A stretch of DNA of 64,000 nt from Exophiala sp. HKRS030. Its lineage: Eukaryota > Ascomycota > Eurotiomycetes > Chaetothyriales > Herpotrichiellaceae. Position 1 is the first letter of the stretch. The number at the start of each line of letters is the position of its first letter. A model generated the notes under the pieces. That model was given only the letters and a program-made list of their open reading frames with translations. It was not told the DNA's origin and did not search any database. A program made the position numbers and the translations under genes. The stretch spans positions 3,844,001-3,908,000 of the forward strand of contig JAHWDD010000002.1 in the NCBI GenBank assembly GCA_023897205.1, given 5' to 3'. Below are positions 1-10,693 of the stretch, piece after piece.

Positions 1-1316
1 ACTTTATCAAGAAATATGTCCAACAGAAACAGGCCGAGGAGATGGCCAACGGAATTGCCCAGGCTTTACCGTCCGTCTCCGAAACAAGGTCGCGCGCGCC
101 TCCTCCACCACCGCCGCCCTCGGCACCACCATCACGCATAAGTCCAGAGAATACGGGTGCCTCATCTTCTAGCAAACGCGGCCCTCCTCCGGCCCCACCG
201 CCGTCCAGAAGGCCCGTCGGTGGCAGAGCGCCATCGCCTCCACGGTCACCATCACCTCCACCAAGGACGCCCTCTCCGGTCGCCAGCCCTCAACCCAGGT
301 TCCGTGCACCTCCACCTATTGCAGACGCAGGCAAATATGCCGTCAAGGAAGGTCCAGAAGTATACACCCCAAGACGAGCTCGAGCCTCTTCGGGCTCTGT
401 AGCAAACCCAGGCCCTCCACCGCCTCCCCGCCCGCCCAAGACGCCGATCGATGAAGAGCCACAGGGGATGTTTAGAGTACCTCCTCCCTTCATGGGCGAT
501 CGCAAATCTTCCGCTCCTCCACCACCGCCGAGCCGTGGTCCAGTGCCTCCGCCTCCACCAAGTAGGGATACATCGATGCCGCAGTCGATGCCACCTCCGC
601 TGCCCCCCAAAGCGCCAGGACCCGCACCATCCCCGGCGTTTATCCCTCCACCACCTCCTCCGCCCCCAGCTCGCGGTGGTGCGCCGCCCCTACCACCTCC
701 GAACACACGAGCTGTGCCTCCTCCGCCATCCTCGGCGGGACCCCCTCCCCCACCTCCAATGCCATCGTCCTCTGGTCCTCCTCCTCCGCCGCCCATGCCC
801 TCGTCGTCCGGACCGCCTCCTCCTCCTCCACCACCACCCATGCCGTCGTCTGGTGGTCCGCCACCTCCTCCGCCGCCGATGCCAGGTGCAAGTTCAGGCC
901 CGCCTCCACCATCTCTTCCATCTGGCGGCGGCGACGGACGGGATTCACTGCTCGCAGCGATTCGAGGTTCCGGTGGAAGTGGAGGCGGTGGCCTACGCAA
1001 AGTTAAGGACAACGAGAAACGAGACCGTTCTTCCGCCATGGTTCCAGGCTCCGAATCGGCCGCTCCACCTCCACCGGGAGCTGGTCCAGGAAGTCCAGTT
1101 GGTGCAGGTGATGGTGGCCAGGGTGGCCTTGCCGGTGCACTTGCGGCGGCCCTTAGTCAGAGGAAGAAGAAAGTCAGCGGTAGTGGTAAGTTGCCTGTCC
1201 GATTTTTTTTGTCCTGGATACATTTTATTGCTTTTGTATGTATACACGATATGAGATCTTCGCTGACATTCTCACTTTGCATAGACGATGAAAAGGACGA
1301 CGACGACGACTGGTGA
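1..1316 (+). CDS. LAS17: Las17/WASP-family actin nucleation-promoting factor, 3' part only
   Basis: This is the C-terminal part of the fungal WASP homologue, which activates the Arp2/3 complex at endocytic actin patches. The frame is open from base 3, so the WH1 domain lies left of the window. A long proline-rich region (about nt 90-930) has many runs of 5-9 prolines expected to bind SH3 proteins and profilin. It is followed by a WH2-like segment (RDSLLAAIRG...LRKVK, about nt 940-1010), a central helix (GGLAGALAAALSQRKKK, about nt 1115-1170) and an acidic tail ending DDDDDW, the Arp2/3-binding tryptophan. An intron at 1186-1284 (GTAAGT...ATAG, 99 nt) separates the central helix from the acidic tail; it is in frame and free of stops, so an unspliced reading also stays open. 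The domain order is diagnostic. Glycine-rich frames on the opposite strand are shadows of the proline tract. Confidence 0.93.
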   Translation, partial: FIKKYVQQKQAEEMANGIAQALPSVSETRSRAPPPPPPPSAPPSRISPENTGASSSSKRGPPPAPPPSRRPVGGRAPSPPRSPSPPPRTPSPVASPQPRFRAPPPIADAGKYAVKEGPEVYTPRRARASSGSVANPGPPPPPRPPKTPIDEEPQGMFRVPPPFMGDRKSSAPPPPPSRGPVPPPPPSRDTSMPQSMPPPLPPKAPGPAPSPAFIPPPPPPPPARGGAPPLPPPNTRAVPPPPSSAGPPPPPPMPSSSGPPPPPPMPSSSGPPPPPPPPPMPSSGGPPPPPPPMPGASSGPPPPSLPSGGGDGRDSLLAAIRGSGGSGGGGLRKVKDNEKRDRSSAMVPGSESAAPPPPGAGPGSPVGAGDGGQGGLAGALAAALSQRKKKVSGSGKLPVRFFLSWIHFIAFVCIHDMRSSLTFSLCIDDEKDDDDDW

Positions 1317-2564
1317 ACCGTTGGACGAGAACGAGGACGGGGACAAGATGACTTTGATGGTGCGAAAGTGCGATGGGTTTTTGGGATCATCCCCACCTCC
1401 TTATAAAGTTGGCACACGTGTCGAGGATCTTCTGGCTCCGCTCCATTGCACGAAGCGTGGACCTTTTCAACTCGGCCTACTTTTCCAATGTGACTCGGGG
1501 GATGTTCGTCGTACAGAGACAGAGAGGGAAAGAGGAAAGGAGGGCCCGGGTACGACGCGGAAAAACACGAATGCCAAGTTGTCTCTGCCCCCCTGGACGT
1601 CCAAAGCAGGTATGGGCAAACACACCATTACCAGGCAAATCCAACACTGGGGGTAGTGTGGGATGAACGACAACGCGCGGCAGGGTTGCCAGACCCAAAC
1701 CAAACCGGTTTTTACACTTTGCGTGGTCGATGCGTGGACTTGGATACCATGGTACCTGTGGTGATGGTATCGTGGGGTTGTTTGCGTTGTTGGGTACCCA
1801 GGTAAGGTAATTAGGTGGTTTGTTGTTGTTGTGGCACCTAGCTAGGTACCCCCAAAAACAGAGGTAAAGCATCTCAGCGAGCGTTGTTGAAAAAACAGAT
1901 GAACAAAAAAGCAGAGCGACCGGTCAGTCTAATATACAATGCCTGATACAAGATATTCCCAGTATTCCATTACCCTTGCCTAGGCATACAAGAGTTTCTT
2001 CCGCTTTTTGTTTTGTAGAAGGATAATTCAAGGGAAAAGTGTACTCCGTAAATTGCTTTGTTTCACTGTACTAGATATATATCTACCGTCAACGGGTGCC
2101 GAGTATGTAAAAGCCTCTGATAAAGAGAGCGGGGTGAAAGAGAGAGTCTCGAGTGGCGATATAGACAACGCCAGCAAGACTTTTGCATCAAGTTGGTGGT
2201 GGTGGTATATCTATGTACATGTGTGAGTACACAGTCTGTGTATGGGAGCGAGTCAAATGGTGCTCCGTATCTGACCTGCCTTTTGATGGCAAAGGCATGA
2301 CTCTTTGGAATAAAAAAAATGTACAAGAGTCCAAATGCTAGCCCCCTTCCACAGAACCCCATCATCTCGTCACAAAAACGCTAAAAACGCTCAAGAGGGG
2401 AGAAAAAAGTGCATCGAATGTACAAGAGCAGGGGATGGAGGAATCACTCGTTTGCCATTCGCCGTTCTCGTGTCGTGTGAGTATTCGTCCCGTGGGCAAG
2501 GATCCTCAGATGTCAGAAGAACGCCTCTTGTGTACGAAGTACGAAAGAAAGGACCAACAGAGGT
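1317..2564. other. Intergenic: convergent 3' regions of LAS17 and MRS2
   Basis: No coding sequence is supportable here. The stretch separates two convergent genes and should hold both 3' UTRs. It contains GGTACC/TAGGTA-type low-complexity sequence around 1740-1860 and one exact TACTCCGTA at 2042-2050. Short open frames on both strands lack conserved motifs or good splice context. Confidence 0.6.
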
Positions 2565-4373
2565 CTATTTCTTTCCGGGTGTGTGGTGAGTCGTGGGATG
2601 GTGATGATCCTTCGTCATTAAACCTTTCTGCTTCTTCGAATCTTCCCTCCATTTTGCCTCGACGTCTTCCACATCATCCTGAATCGTCATTTGAGGCTCA
2701 TGGCTCGTGCCGGTGGTGTCGGCGGCATCTCCGGATCCGAAAGGGTTCGTCCCTGTAGCATGTAGCCGGTGTGCGCCCAGTCCTTCCATGCCTGGCCAGT
2801 AGACGGGACCGGATTGTTTGCCACCGAGGTTGATGCCACCCCCTTTCAACCTGCCGGCGCGATGGGCTTGACTTTCGAAGGCTTCGTTATGCCAATTGCC
2901 ACGACTACCAATGCGAGCACGATGGCCCATTGTGTCCAATCCTTCGCCCCACATGCGGACTTTCTGCACCTTTCGGAGCTTGCGCATTCCATAGACGCAA
3001 ATGACAGCGGACAGGGCAAAGCACACCACACTGACTGTCCCGAACCCCCAATCGGTCTCTTCAATGAAGTTGTTCAGGTTCATGCCATAGAGTCCAGCAA
3101 TCAGTGTACCACCGGCCAATCCCAGAGTGCCGACGCTGAACTTGATCTCGAGCAGCATGAGCTGATTACGATTTGCATCGAGGATCGCTTTGACAACCTC
3201 TTCTGTATTGCGGATGTTGTTGATCAAATTACCAGAAATCTCGACAATCTCGTCACAGATTTTATGGTAAGATTCCAACAGCATTTCCACCTCTTGATGG
3301 TCATGCTCCGGCCGAGAAGTCTTGGAAGCTTTCCGCTCCGTCAAGTACATAGCCGAGAGATCGTCATCTGCTTCCAGAAGATCATCAATTGCATCTCGCA
3401 CAAGCCTGGCCTTTTGCTCAAAAGTACCCAGCTTTTTGGAATGAATGAGCAAGTGTCTCAGTTTATCTCGATCGATGTCTTCTTCAAGCTCGCGTAGAAT
3501 ATGAACCACGGGATCACGGACCAGAGCGAACTCAGCTTCGAGGCCCGAAGTGACGGATATGAGCACCGCTTCCAGAGCTCTGAACTCGTAGGGAAGGTAC
3601 GTAGACCCATTTCTGGGATCCGCCTTTTGTCTCAATTTGCCTTCCAGGTCATACATGAACAACGACTGGGTATATGAGTCTGTGCTGCCATATGCGTCGA
3701 AGACAAGAACACGATCGGACTGGATCAAGACTCGAAGATGTAGAAGGTTTATGAGTATTGCGGTAGGGCGAACAAGGATGTGTGGGAGGACGGACGAGTC
3801 AATCTTGCGAAGATCGCGAGGCAAGAGGCCGTATTTTGCGATTAGCTCAGATTTCCTGAATTCTCCCGCGACCATAGTGACAGAACCATTCGCATCGAAT
3901 TCGGTGCATCGCAGTTTCAGATCTGCCCCGGTTTGGTTTCTGGACAAGGCTCGTGAAAGATTGAAGAGTTGAGCTGAGGTCTCGTCGTAGTTTGAACTGT
4001 TTCCTGGAGGGTCTGGTGGTAATTTCGATCTCACGGCCGCTTGCCTCCGACGGAACCAGCGTAACCAGAACCCTGGGCTGTGGCTGCCAGAGCTGGCATT
4101 TCGAGATTGCAGAGGACCCGGGGGAGCGCATCTTGGTGCAGGTAGGGCTTTACAAGGATCGCGTTGACGCTGCCATATATCGTCAACCGAAGATGTCTGC
4201 AAGCGAGAGCATCGCGAGGAAGAGGTGGACAAGGCCCGGGAATGGGGAGGCCGTGTTGGCGCGACGGGAGTGATGAAGACTGAATTTGCCTGAGTACGCA
4301 GGAAGCGGAGCAGGTCTCGGGAAGGCGCCCAGGGCGTCTTCATTGCCTGCTGCAGGCCTGTGGAATGAAGCAC
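2565..4373 (-). CDS. MRS2: Mitochondrial inner-membrane Mg2+ channel, Mrs2/Lpe10 (CorA superfamily)
   Basis: A single-exon gene for 602 residues. Mrs2 carries Mg2+ across the inner membrane into the matrix as a pentamer and supports group II intron splicing in yeast mitochondria. The N-terminal ~60 residues are rich in Arg, Ser and Thr with few acids, as in a mitochondrial presequence. A long helical CorA-like domain follows (about 140-405). Two membrane segments (about 411-430 and 443-463) flank the diagnostic Gly-Met-Asn motif at 430-432, and the loop after it is acidic (NNFIEETDW). A basic stretch follows the second segment (RKLRKVQKVR), and the C-terminal ~125 residues are low complexity. 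The start is the first ATG; Met11 is an alternative. The length is somewhat above yeast Mrs2 because of the tail. Mrs2 and Lpe10 cannot be separated by eye. Confidence 0.94.
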   Translation of the reverse strand: MLHSTGLQQAMKTPWAPSRDLLRFLRTQANSVFITPVAPTRPPHSRALSTSSSRCSRLQTSSVDDIWQRQRDPCKALPAPRCAPPGPLQSRNASSGSHSPGFWLRWFRRRQAAVRSKLPPDPPGNSSNYDETSAQLFNLSRALSRNQTGADLKLRCTEFDANGSVTMVAGEFRKSELIAKYGLLPRDLRKIDSSVLPHILVRPTAILINLLHLRVLIQSDRVLVFDAYGSTDSYTQSLFMYDLEGKLRQKADPRNGSTYLPYEFRALEAVLISVTSGLEAEFALVRDPVVHILRELEEDIDRDKLRHLLIHSKKLGTFEQKARLVRDAIDDLLEADDDLSAMYLTERKASKTSRPEHDHQEVEMLLESYHKICDEIVEISGNLINNIRNTEEVVKAILDANRNQLMLLEIKFSVGTLGLAGGTLIAGLYGMNLNNFIEETDWGFGTVSVVCFALSAVICVYGMRKLRKVQKVRMWGEGLDTMGHRARIGSRGNWHNEAFESQAHRAGRLKGGGINLGGKQSGPVYWPGMEGLGAHRLHATGTNPFGSGDAADTTGTSHEPQMTIQDDVEDVEAKWREDSKKQKGLMTKDHHHPTTHHTPGKK

Positions 4374-6185
4374 AGTACTGCAAGTTAAACACAGTGCAGT
4401 ACAGAGAGGAAAGGTCAGAACAAGGTGGAATTTGCGCGTGCGGTTTGAGATTCTTCAACTTTTGTCACCGATGCGAAAACGGAAAATGTCGCTGACCGGA
4501 TTAATGGCAACCCACGTGACTCGGGTTATCGTTATCAGTGGATCTGTTCTCGTATTGAGCCTTACTTCGCCCCTTCAACACGTTCATCTCACTGTATTCC
4601 TCCCACGCTCGAACATATCTGGAACTCACATTCAAGTGTATGCTCAATAGATGCCAGTCCATCATATGTCAGTCTAACACGCACGACATACATGCCTGAC
4701 AATGGTGAAGGGTAAATCAGGATCATTTGGGACTCTGGAAGTAAATGACCACCTCCCCGTATGGATTTGCAAAACAGTGTTTGCTTTTCTGTCAAGCTGG
4801 TGAGATGAGGAAGGCAGAATCAGCTCGAACAGCGACAGCCACCTCATCAATGGCAAAGTCTTACGTGTATTGCCGATTGTACTAAACGAAGCACCAGCTT
4901 ACGCGTATCTGGTCCCTGAAATCCACGCTGCGTCTAAACCTTCCATGGACTTTCACAACAGGAAGCGTTGCCTTTGGTCTCGAACACGGGCAGGCGGTCC
5001 TGCCTCCCATCTAAGTGGCAGAATGCTTCATTTTCTTTGACCGGGCACTTTCTACTGCTTCCAACGTCACTTGCTCAGGACGACAAGACAAGCCCCTTGT
5101 GCTGACCCTATATGTTGGAGGTGGACAGCGGATGGTTATCCTCCGGCATCCAATATTCCACTCAACTATACAAGATTGATCACAAAAGACCACGTGTGTC
5201 CATCAGGCATCGCCTGGCCTATAACGATGCAGGTGCGGTTCGCCTCAGTGCTTCCCGATCTCAGGTAGGGTTTGTCCAGGACACCACGAGTGTTAGACAG
5301 GGAATGAAGGTGTGAAATAATGCCGGTGACTAAACACGAGTCTTGTCAATCCTTCATCCCTGCCCTCATCACTCTGCACTTCTCCAGATACGTTCTCGAA
5401 TTACAGGCGACGATGCGAACCTCGGATCATCGTATGGCTGCAATGGAGTGCACCCCTTGTGCATACACAAACTATTGTATAAACGCTTGGGAAATTCCCA
5501 CCTCTCCCTTCGGTCATTATTCTGACACCCCAAATCCCCAGACTATGGCAGGGCAGGGGCTTTGTGGAGCTGAAGAATTGCCAACGTTGATACGTCTATA
5601 TCCATTGTCTGGAAATGGTCTAGCTCATTGTGCATCCACGCTTGTTGTGACTTCTGCCACGCATTTTCCAATATCAGATTAGTTTCTACCCAATCATGCA
5701 CAGGAGCAACTATCAATCTCAACCAGACTTGCAGGACCCTCCGAACATGGGGTTGTTCAAGGAGGTCCCATATGCAGTCAAAACGACTCTAGTTGGTCAG
5801 ACTTCAGACCCCGGCATTTGCTACTTACCCTGCCACCGGGGATCTTATTGCACGGGACACAAGTGCCCGCCTTACAACCCTCACCTACCATCTATGGCTA
5901 CGGTCCACCTGCCCCCAACTGTGCCCGGGGAAAGCATCTGGGGATACGGAGTTGTCCCAGCCAGGTTGAACGGCAGATCTCATTCATCGCGTCTTCCCTC
6001 AATTTCGGGATTTTGTTGGCGGCAATTCGCGCCTTTGTACATTGCCGACCTCCCCGCAACAATCGGGTGCAGGTTCTATAAAGAGCTCAGATCTGGCTTC
6101 ATTCGAAATCGTCTGACTTGAGACGATCACTTCGACAATTAGTCTCTGGGCTGCCAATCGAAAAGCACAACGACAATCAGACAAC
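4374..6185. other. Divergent intergenic region, MRS2 / MFS transporter
   Basis: About 1.8 kb between the divergent MRS2 and MFS starts. Open frames up to 141 codons exist but have neither family motifs nor consistent splice sites, so I treat it as promoter and leader sequence. A candidate TATA element for the MFS gene lies at 6077-6083. Confidence 0.6.
6077..6083 (+). promoter_or_regulatory. Candidate TATA box of the MFS transporter gene
   Basis: TATAAAG about 103 bp upstream of the MFS start codon, a usual distance in filamentous fungi. Sequence match only; no transcript start is known. Confidence 0.35.
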
Positions 6186-8071
6186 ATGGGACTCGGTGTC
6201 TTAGATGACAACAAACTCGAGCATGTCCCCGGCACAGCCTTGCTGGCTGACATGCTGGACACTCAGCATCATCAATTTCATGGTAAGCTGTTTGAGGGTT
6301 TTGCTAGGATATTTGCTGATTGTCCGAGGTCGTGACACCAGCAACCTGAAACACGGCACTGGTCGTAACGCGGATATTGTTCTTGTCCCTCAGCCAAGTG
6401 ACTCGCCGAGAGATCCTCTCAACTGGCCAAGATGGAAGAAAGACCTCGCCTTGCTGATCATTTCTGTTGACACGGCTGTTGTCGGTGCTTGGTAAGTCAT
6501 GTCTGGTTTCATGATGATCCTTTCTGACAATGCTCAGGGGACCTATGATTTCTCCAGGATTTGCTGAAATGGCCGAGCAATGGCACATGTCCTACAACAC
6601 GCTCAATGGAGGCCTCGGCTGGGCCATTTTTGCGATTGGCATCAGTTGCTTTGTGACCAACGCACTTTCTGTCAAGTTTGGTCGTCGACCCGTCATGATC
6701 CTGGGAAATTTGATTCTTTTCATCTCCTCAGTTTGGGGTTACTTTGCACACAGCTATCACTCTCTCCTGGCAAGTCGTATCTTTGGTGCCATTGGTATGA
6801 GTCCGTTTGAAGTTCTCACGACGGCAATAATCGGAGATATGTACTTTGTCCACGAACGCGGTCTGCGGCTCGCTTTCTGGGGCCTCTGTCTCAGCATCGG
6901 TGTAGGCGGCGCTAGCATTATTTCTGGCTACATTATTCAGGTAAAGTCTTGACTCATCCCACACCCATCGGCGCTCGCATGCTAATGTCATATAGGACAT
7001 TGGCTGGAATTGGACATATGGCATCTGCGCATGCTTCTACGGCGCATTCATCATCTTGATCTTCTTTTTCGTTCCCGAGACCGTTTACCAGCGTGACCCG
7101 GCATACAACTTGGACCTGGGCACACACGACCACACCTTCGATGCTATTGACGCTCAGGTCGTCAAGGGCGGGCATCCCGAACACTTGGAAAAGACCAAGA
7201 CTGGCAACAAAGTTCACACCGAGGTCATCTACACCGGTGCCGACGAGAAGCCCTACACATTCTGGGAAGAACTGAGACCCGTGCGAGGCATCGAATCGGA
7301 TGAGAATCTGCTTGTGATCATTTTCCGTCCGTTTGGCATGCTTCTCTTCCCTCAAGTGCTCTACGGATTCATCACTTACGGTCTCTCGACGTCCTGGCTC
7401 GTGGTCATGATCAGTGTGTTGGCACAACTGTTCACCGGGCCTCCGTACAATTTTTCGGTCTCGGACGTCGGACTGATCAGTATTGCTGCATTGATCGCTT
7501 CCCTACTTGGGTTTATGGCCGGTCCTCTCAACGACTGGACTGTCAAGAAGCTTGCCAGAATGAACAACGGCATTTACGAGCCCGAATTCCGTCTTGCCTT
7601 GAACGTCCTCACTCTCGTTTTGGGTGTGGTAGGGTTCTTTGGGTTCGGTGCTACGTTGCAGAATGAAGCTCCATGGGCGGGTCCAGTCGTGCTCTACGGC
7701 ATCATCTACTTCTCCATGTCGTTCTTGAACATTGGGTATGTTTTGATCATTCTCTGTTTTTTTCAATAAAAAATCAAACCCGGCTTGATATGCTAACGTG
7801 ATCCAGTATCTATGGCTACATCACCGAGTGCCACCGAAACAAGGCTCCAGAAGCATTTGCCTCGATCAATCTACGAAACATCTACTCGTTCGGAATGAAT
7901 TATTTCATCTCTAGTTGGATCTCGAATCAAGGGCCCTTGGAAGTCTTTTCGATCATTGGCGGTGTCCACATCTTCATTCTCCTTCTCACGATCCCCATGT
8001 GGATCTTTGGGAAGCGCTGCCGAAGTTTCACTGCCCGCAATCCACTCTTCCGCAAGATTCAAGAGTCATGA
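6186..8071 (+). CDS. Major facilitator superfamily transporter, DHA1/Hol1-like
   Basis: Five exons (6186-6282, 6329-6491, 6538-6940, 6996-7735, 7807-8071) give 555 residues. The pre-membrane signature PSDSPRDPLNWPRWKKD is typical of fungal 12-TM DHA1 transporters (Hol1/Tpo/Flu1-type proton antiporters). The loop 2-3 motif-A remnant is KFGRRP, and several hydrophobic spans follow. A hydrophilic central loop (exon 4, rich in His, Asp and Lys) separates the two six-helix halves. The substrate cannot be read from sequence; such proteins export drugs or polyamines or import cations. Intron 1 is only 46 nt. Its acceptor at 6328 is required, because the next AG at 6341 leads at once to a stop. The plasma membrane is the likely location. 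Confidence 0.9.
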
Positions 8072-8759
8072 AAAGCAGTACTAGATCCAAGGCACCTGGT
8101 CAACCTAGCTCTCGAGACTGATCTCTCAACGAGATTTTGAAGTGGCTTTTCATGTGAAAGGCAGTACTGGTAGCAATGCTTGGACAGATTCTGCAGCTAG
8201 ACTGAAATAGTACTTTGAATAGAAAACCATCAAAGCATTCTTCTCTGACGTTTTATTGTTTACTGTCTGATAAGATCTTATACGCTTCCAGCCTCCAAGT
8301 CGTAACCTAGGTTAATGTGCCCTTGTTGTGCGGGGTCGAGATCGTATTCTGATGAGCTGACGCTTGAACAGTCCGTAACTATTTACTCCGTCCAACAACT
8401 CACTCTCCTCCATGCTCTGTATTCCAACTACATCTCATTTCACTTGTATACTCTCGTAACAAATAAACATTACAGATCCTGCCTTTTTCGCCTTTCACCA
8501 GCGCCGTAGGGTACGAATACTCGCAGCAAACCCAGAAACTTTGCCCCTCGCGAAGCCTCGCGCATCTCCGCAAAAGACATTTGAGATACGAAGTAGACAT
8601 CGAAGACAACGACGAGCCTGCTGCATCCCGGCAGTCACACTTGTTGACGCTCTTCTTCTGATGAAAGACTGCGAAAAGCGAAGTTGCCTCGATTGTTTCT
8701 CTAGACTGGAGATAAGACGGACTCGGATATAATCCCTCCAAACGATAAAGCAACTCATC
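8072..8759. other. Intergenic: MFS 3' region and MOSC promoter
   Basis: No gene supported. This 688-bp stretch between two tandem plus-strand genes is the expected place for the MFS 3' UTR and the MOSC promoter. No clear TATA box was found. Confidence 0.55.
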
Positions 8760-10249
8760 ATGGCAGACACAGCGACGACCAAGATGCACGTCAAGCAGGT
8801 ATGAATCTTTTATTAATACTTCCTCGGTCTCTTGGATATACAGACTATGCCTCAAACGACCTGACCCTGCAATACTCCTCGTCCCATCTCATTGCTTCCA
8901 TGTTTATCATATTTTTCTATGATGGTCTCTCGATTCGAGATCTACCTTCGCATTTCACTTACCTAGATACCCTAGTCTGTTGTGGCTTGTAATCTTTCTG
9001 GACTGACCATTCCATATGGAACCAGCTTTATACATATCCTATAAAGTCACTTCGAGGGATATCTCTCCCGTCTTTCTCGGCCATGTACACCGGTTTCCCG
9101 CACGACCGTCGCTTTATGCTCTACAAGGTAGACGAAGGAGTCAACATGCACATCGCGCACCAGACCGAGATGTGCCTATTCACCACGGCCTTTGACGACC
9201 CCGAGAACCCCACCAAAGTGATTGTCGAGTATTCTCTGGACCACGCGTTCGACAAACCCGGACAGAAGGTTGGCTCCGAAGAACTTAGTGTCTCCTTGAC
9301 TCCCGACACGGCGGGTCTGGACCAGGTCGAGATCACCATGCACTCGTCCCCCTGCGTCGGTTTCGACCTGGGAGGTGACTACAACAAATGGTTCAGCGAC
9401 AGGTTCGGATACGAGGTGAAATTTCTGTACATCGGGTCCAACAGCAGAAAAGTGTTGGGAAACATGCCACCGAACGTGGCGGGACAGCAACGACAACAAC
9501 GACGAGACAACGACCCTGCCGATGGTAACGGCAATGGCGGTAGGGGATGGTTGGGAAGTCTGACCTCGACGGCGACTTCTCTGGTGAGTTCCATCACCGG
9601 TTCCAACAAAATGTACGACGGGGTCGACCAAGGCATCTCCTTCGCCGACGTGGCCCCTTACCTGGTGGTCAGCGAGAAGAGCTGGGAGGATGCTCAACGC
9701 CGCCTCCCCGAAGGAGAGGTCATGGACATATCCAAGTTCCGACCCAACATCATCGTCTCGGGTGCCGAGGGTGAGTGGGAGGAAGACTTTTGGGCCGAGT
9801 TGCGGGTCGGCGACGACGCCGCCGCGGCAAAACTCGTCCTCACCCAAAACTGTGCCCGGTGCAACAGTTTGAACGTGGACTACGCCACGGGCAAGGTCGG
9901 CGCCGGGGAGGCGGGCAAGATCCTCAAGAAATTACAAAAGGACAGACGGGTCGACCCGGGAGCCAAGTGGTCACCCGTCTTTGGACGGTACGGTTTCCTG
10001 GCAAAGGTACCCGAGGGTAAAAGTGCGGCGGAGATCAAGGTCGGTGATCGAGTCACGGTCCTCAAGAGGAACGGTGAGCGTACGAGGTTTGGTAAGTCTT
10101 TTTTTTTTTTAAATTTCTCTACCAGTCACAAAGTCGGGGGAGAAAAATCATACCCGGGACCTCCCTGGTCAAAATTTCAAATCGCTGATGACTGACTGAC
10201 CTTTGATTGATCTTCTTTTACAGAATGGCCAAACTTGAGCACGAATTGA
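8760..10249 (+). CDS. MOSC domain-containing protein (MOSC_N + MOSC), mARC-like
   Basis: Three exons (8760-8798, 9026-10091, 10224-10249) encode 376 residues. The MOSC_N β-barrel begins LYTYPIKSLRG and DRRFMLY. The MOSC part has FADVAPYLVVSEKS, a FRPNIIVSG motif and the Cys pair NCARC (about C289 and C292), one of which normally binds the molybdenum cofactor. The last exon supplies only WPNLSTN, like the WPG-type C-terminal end of fungal MOSC proteins, which supports that splice. Related proteins are mARC amidoxime reductases and the C-terminal domain of Moco sulfurase; the fungal substrate is unknown. A low-complexity insert rich in Gln, Arg, Asn and Gly (about 165-190) lies between the two domains. 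Introns of 227 and 132 nt are long for this window. Third codon positions are GC-rich. Confidence 0.9.
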
Positions 10250-10693
10250 TATCAGAATACCTTTTCTCCACGACTACAGGGCTTTTCGAATTGTATCTAT
10301 CCACTACGAGTACCACATTCGACTTGGAACTGGTAGATTTCGCGTCACGACGGTGTGGAGTTTTATCGCGGTTTGTAACCTTTGATGTTCAAGATCTACA
10401 GATTTGTTTCGCCTTGGATTTGTCAAAACATTGCCAATCATCTTTTCGGTCATTGTTCTGTATCTGAATCTCCGTCTTAAGAACTGGATATTCTATTCTG
10501 ACCCATGTCTCAATACTGAATACTCCGTTCTAATCCATGTCTCGTACATATATCGTGACGCTAGAGTCCTGTTGTACCTCATTCGTGAAACGTGAAACGT
10601 GAACTATCCTGCTTAAACCGTAGACCGTGAAGGTCTGTGTATGAGAGAGGTGTCTCCATCCCTTACCATGCGTTTCGGCTGCCTGACTAAGAG
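10250..10693. other. Convergent intergenic region, MOSC / BRCT
   Basis: 444 bp of 3' sequence between convergent genes. It contains a small tandem repeat of CGTGAAA (10584-10603) and no coding signal. Confidence 0.6.

Noticed and set aside
290..1039. Glycine-rich frame of ~250 codons on the minus strand
   Set aside because: It is the complement of the Pro-rich LAS17 coding region; no independent signal.
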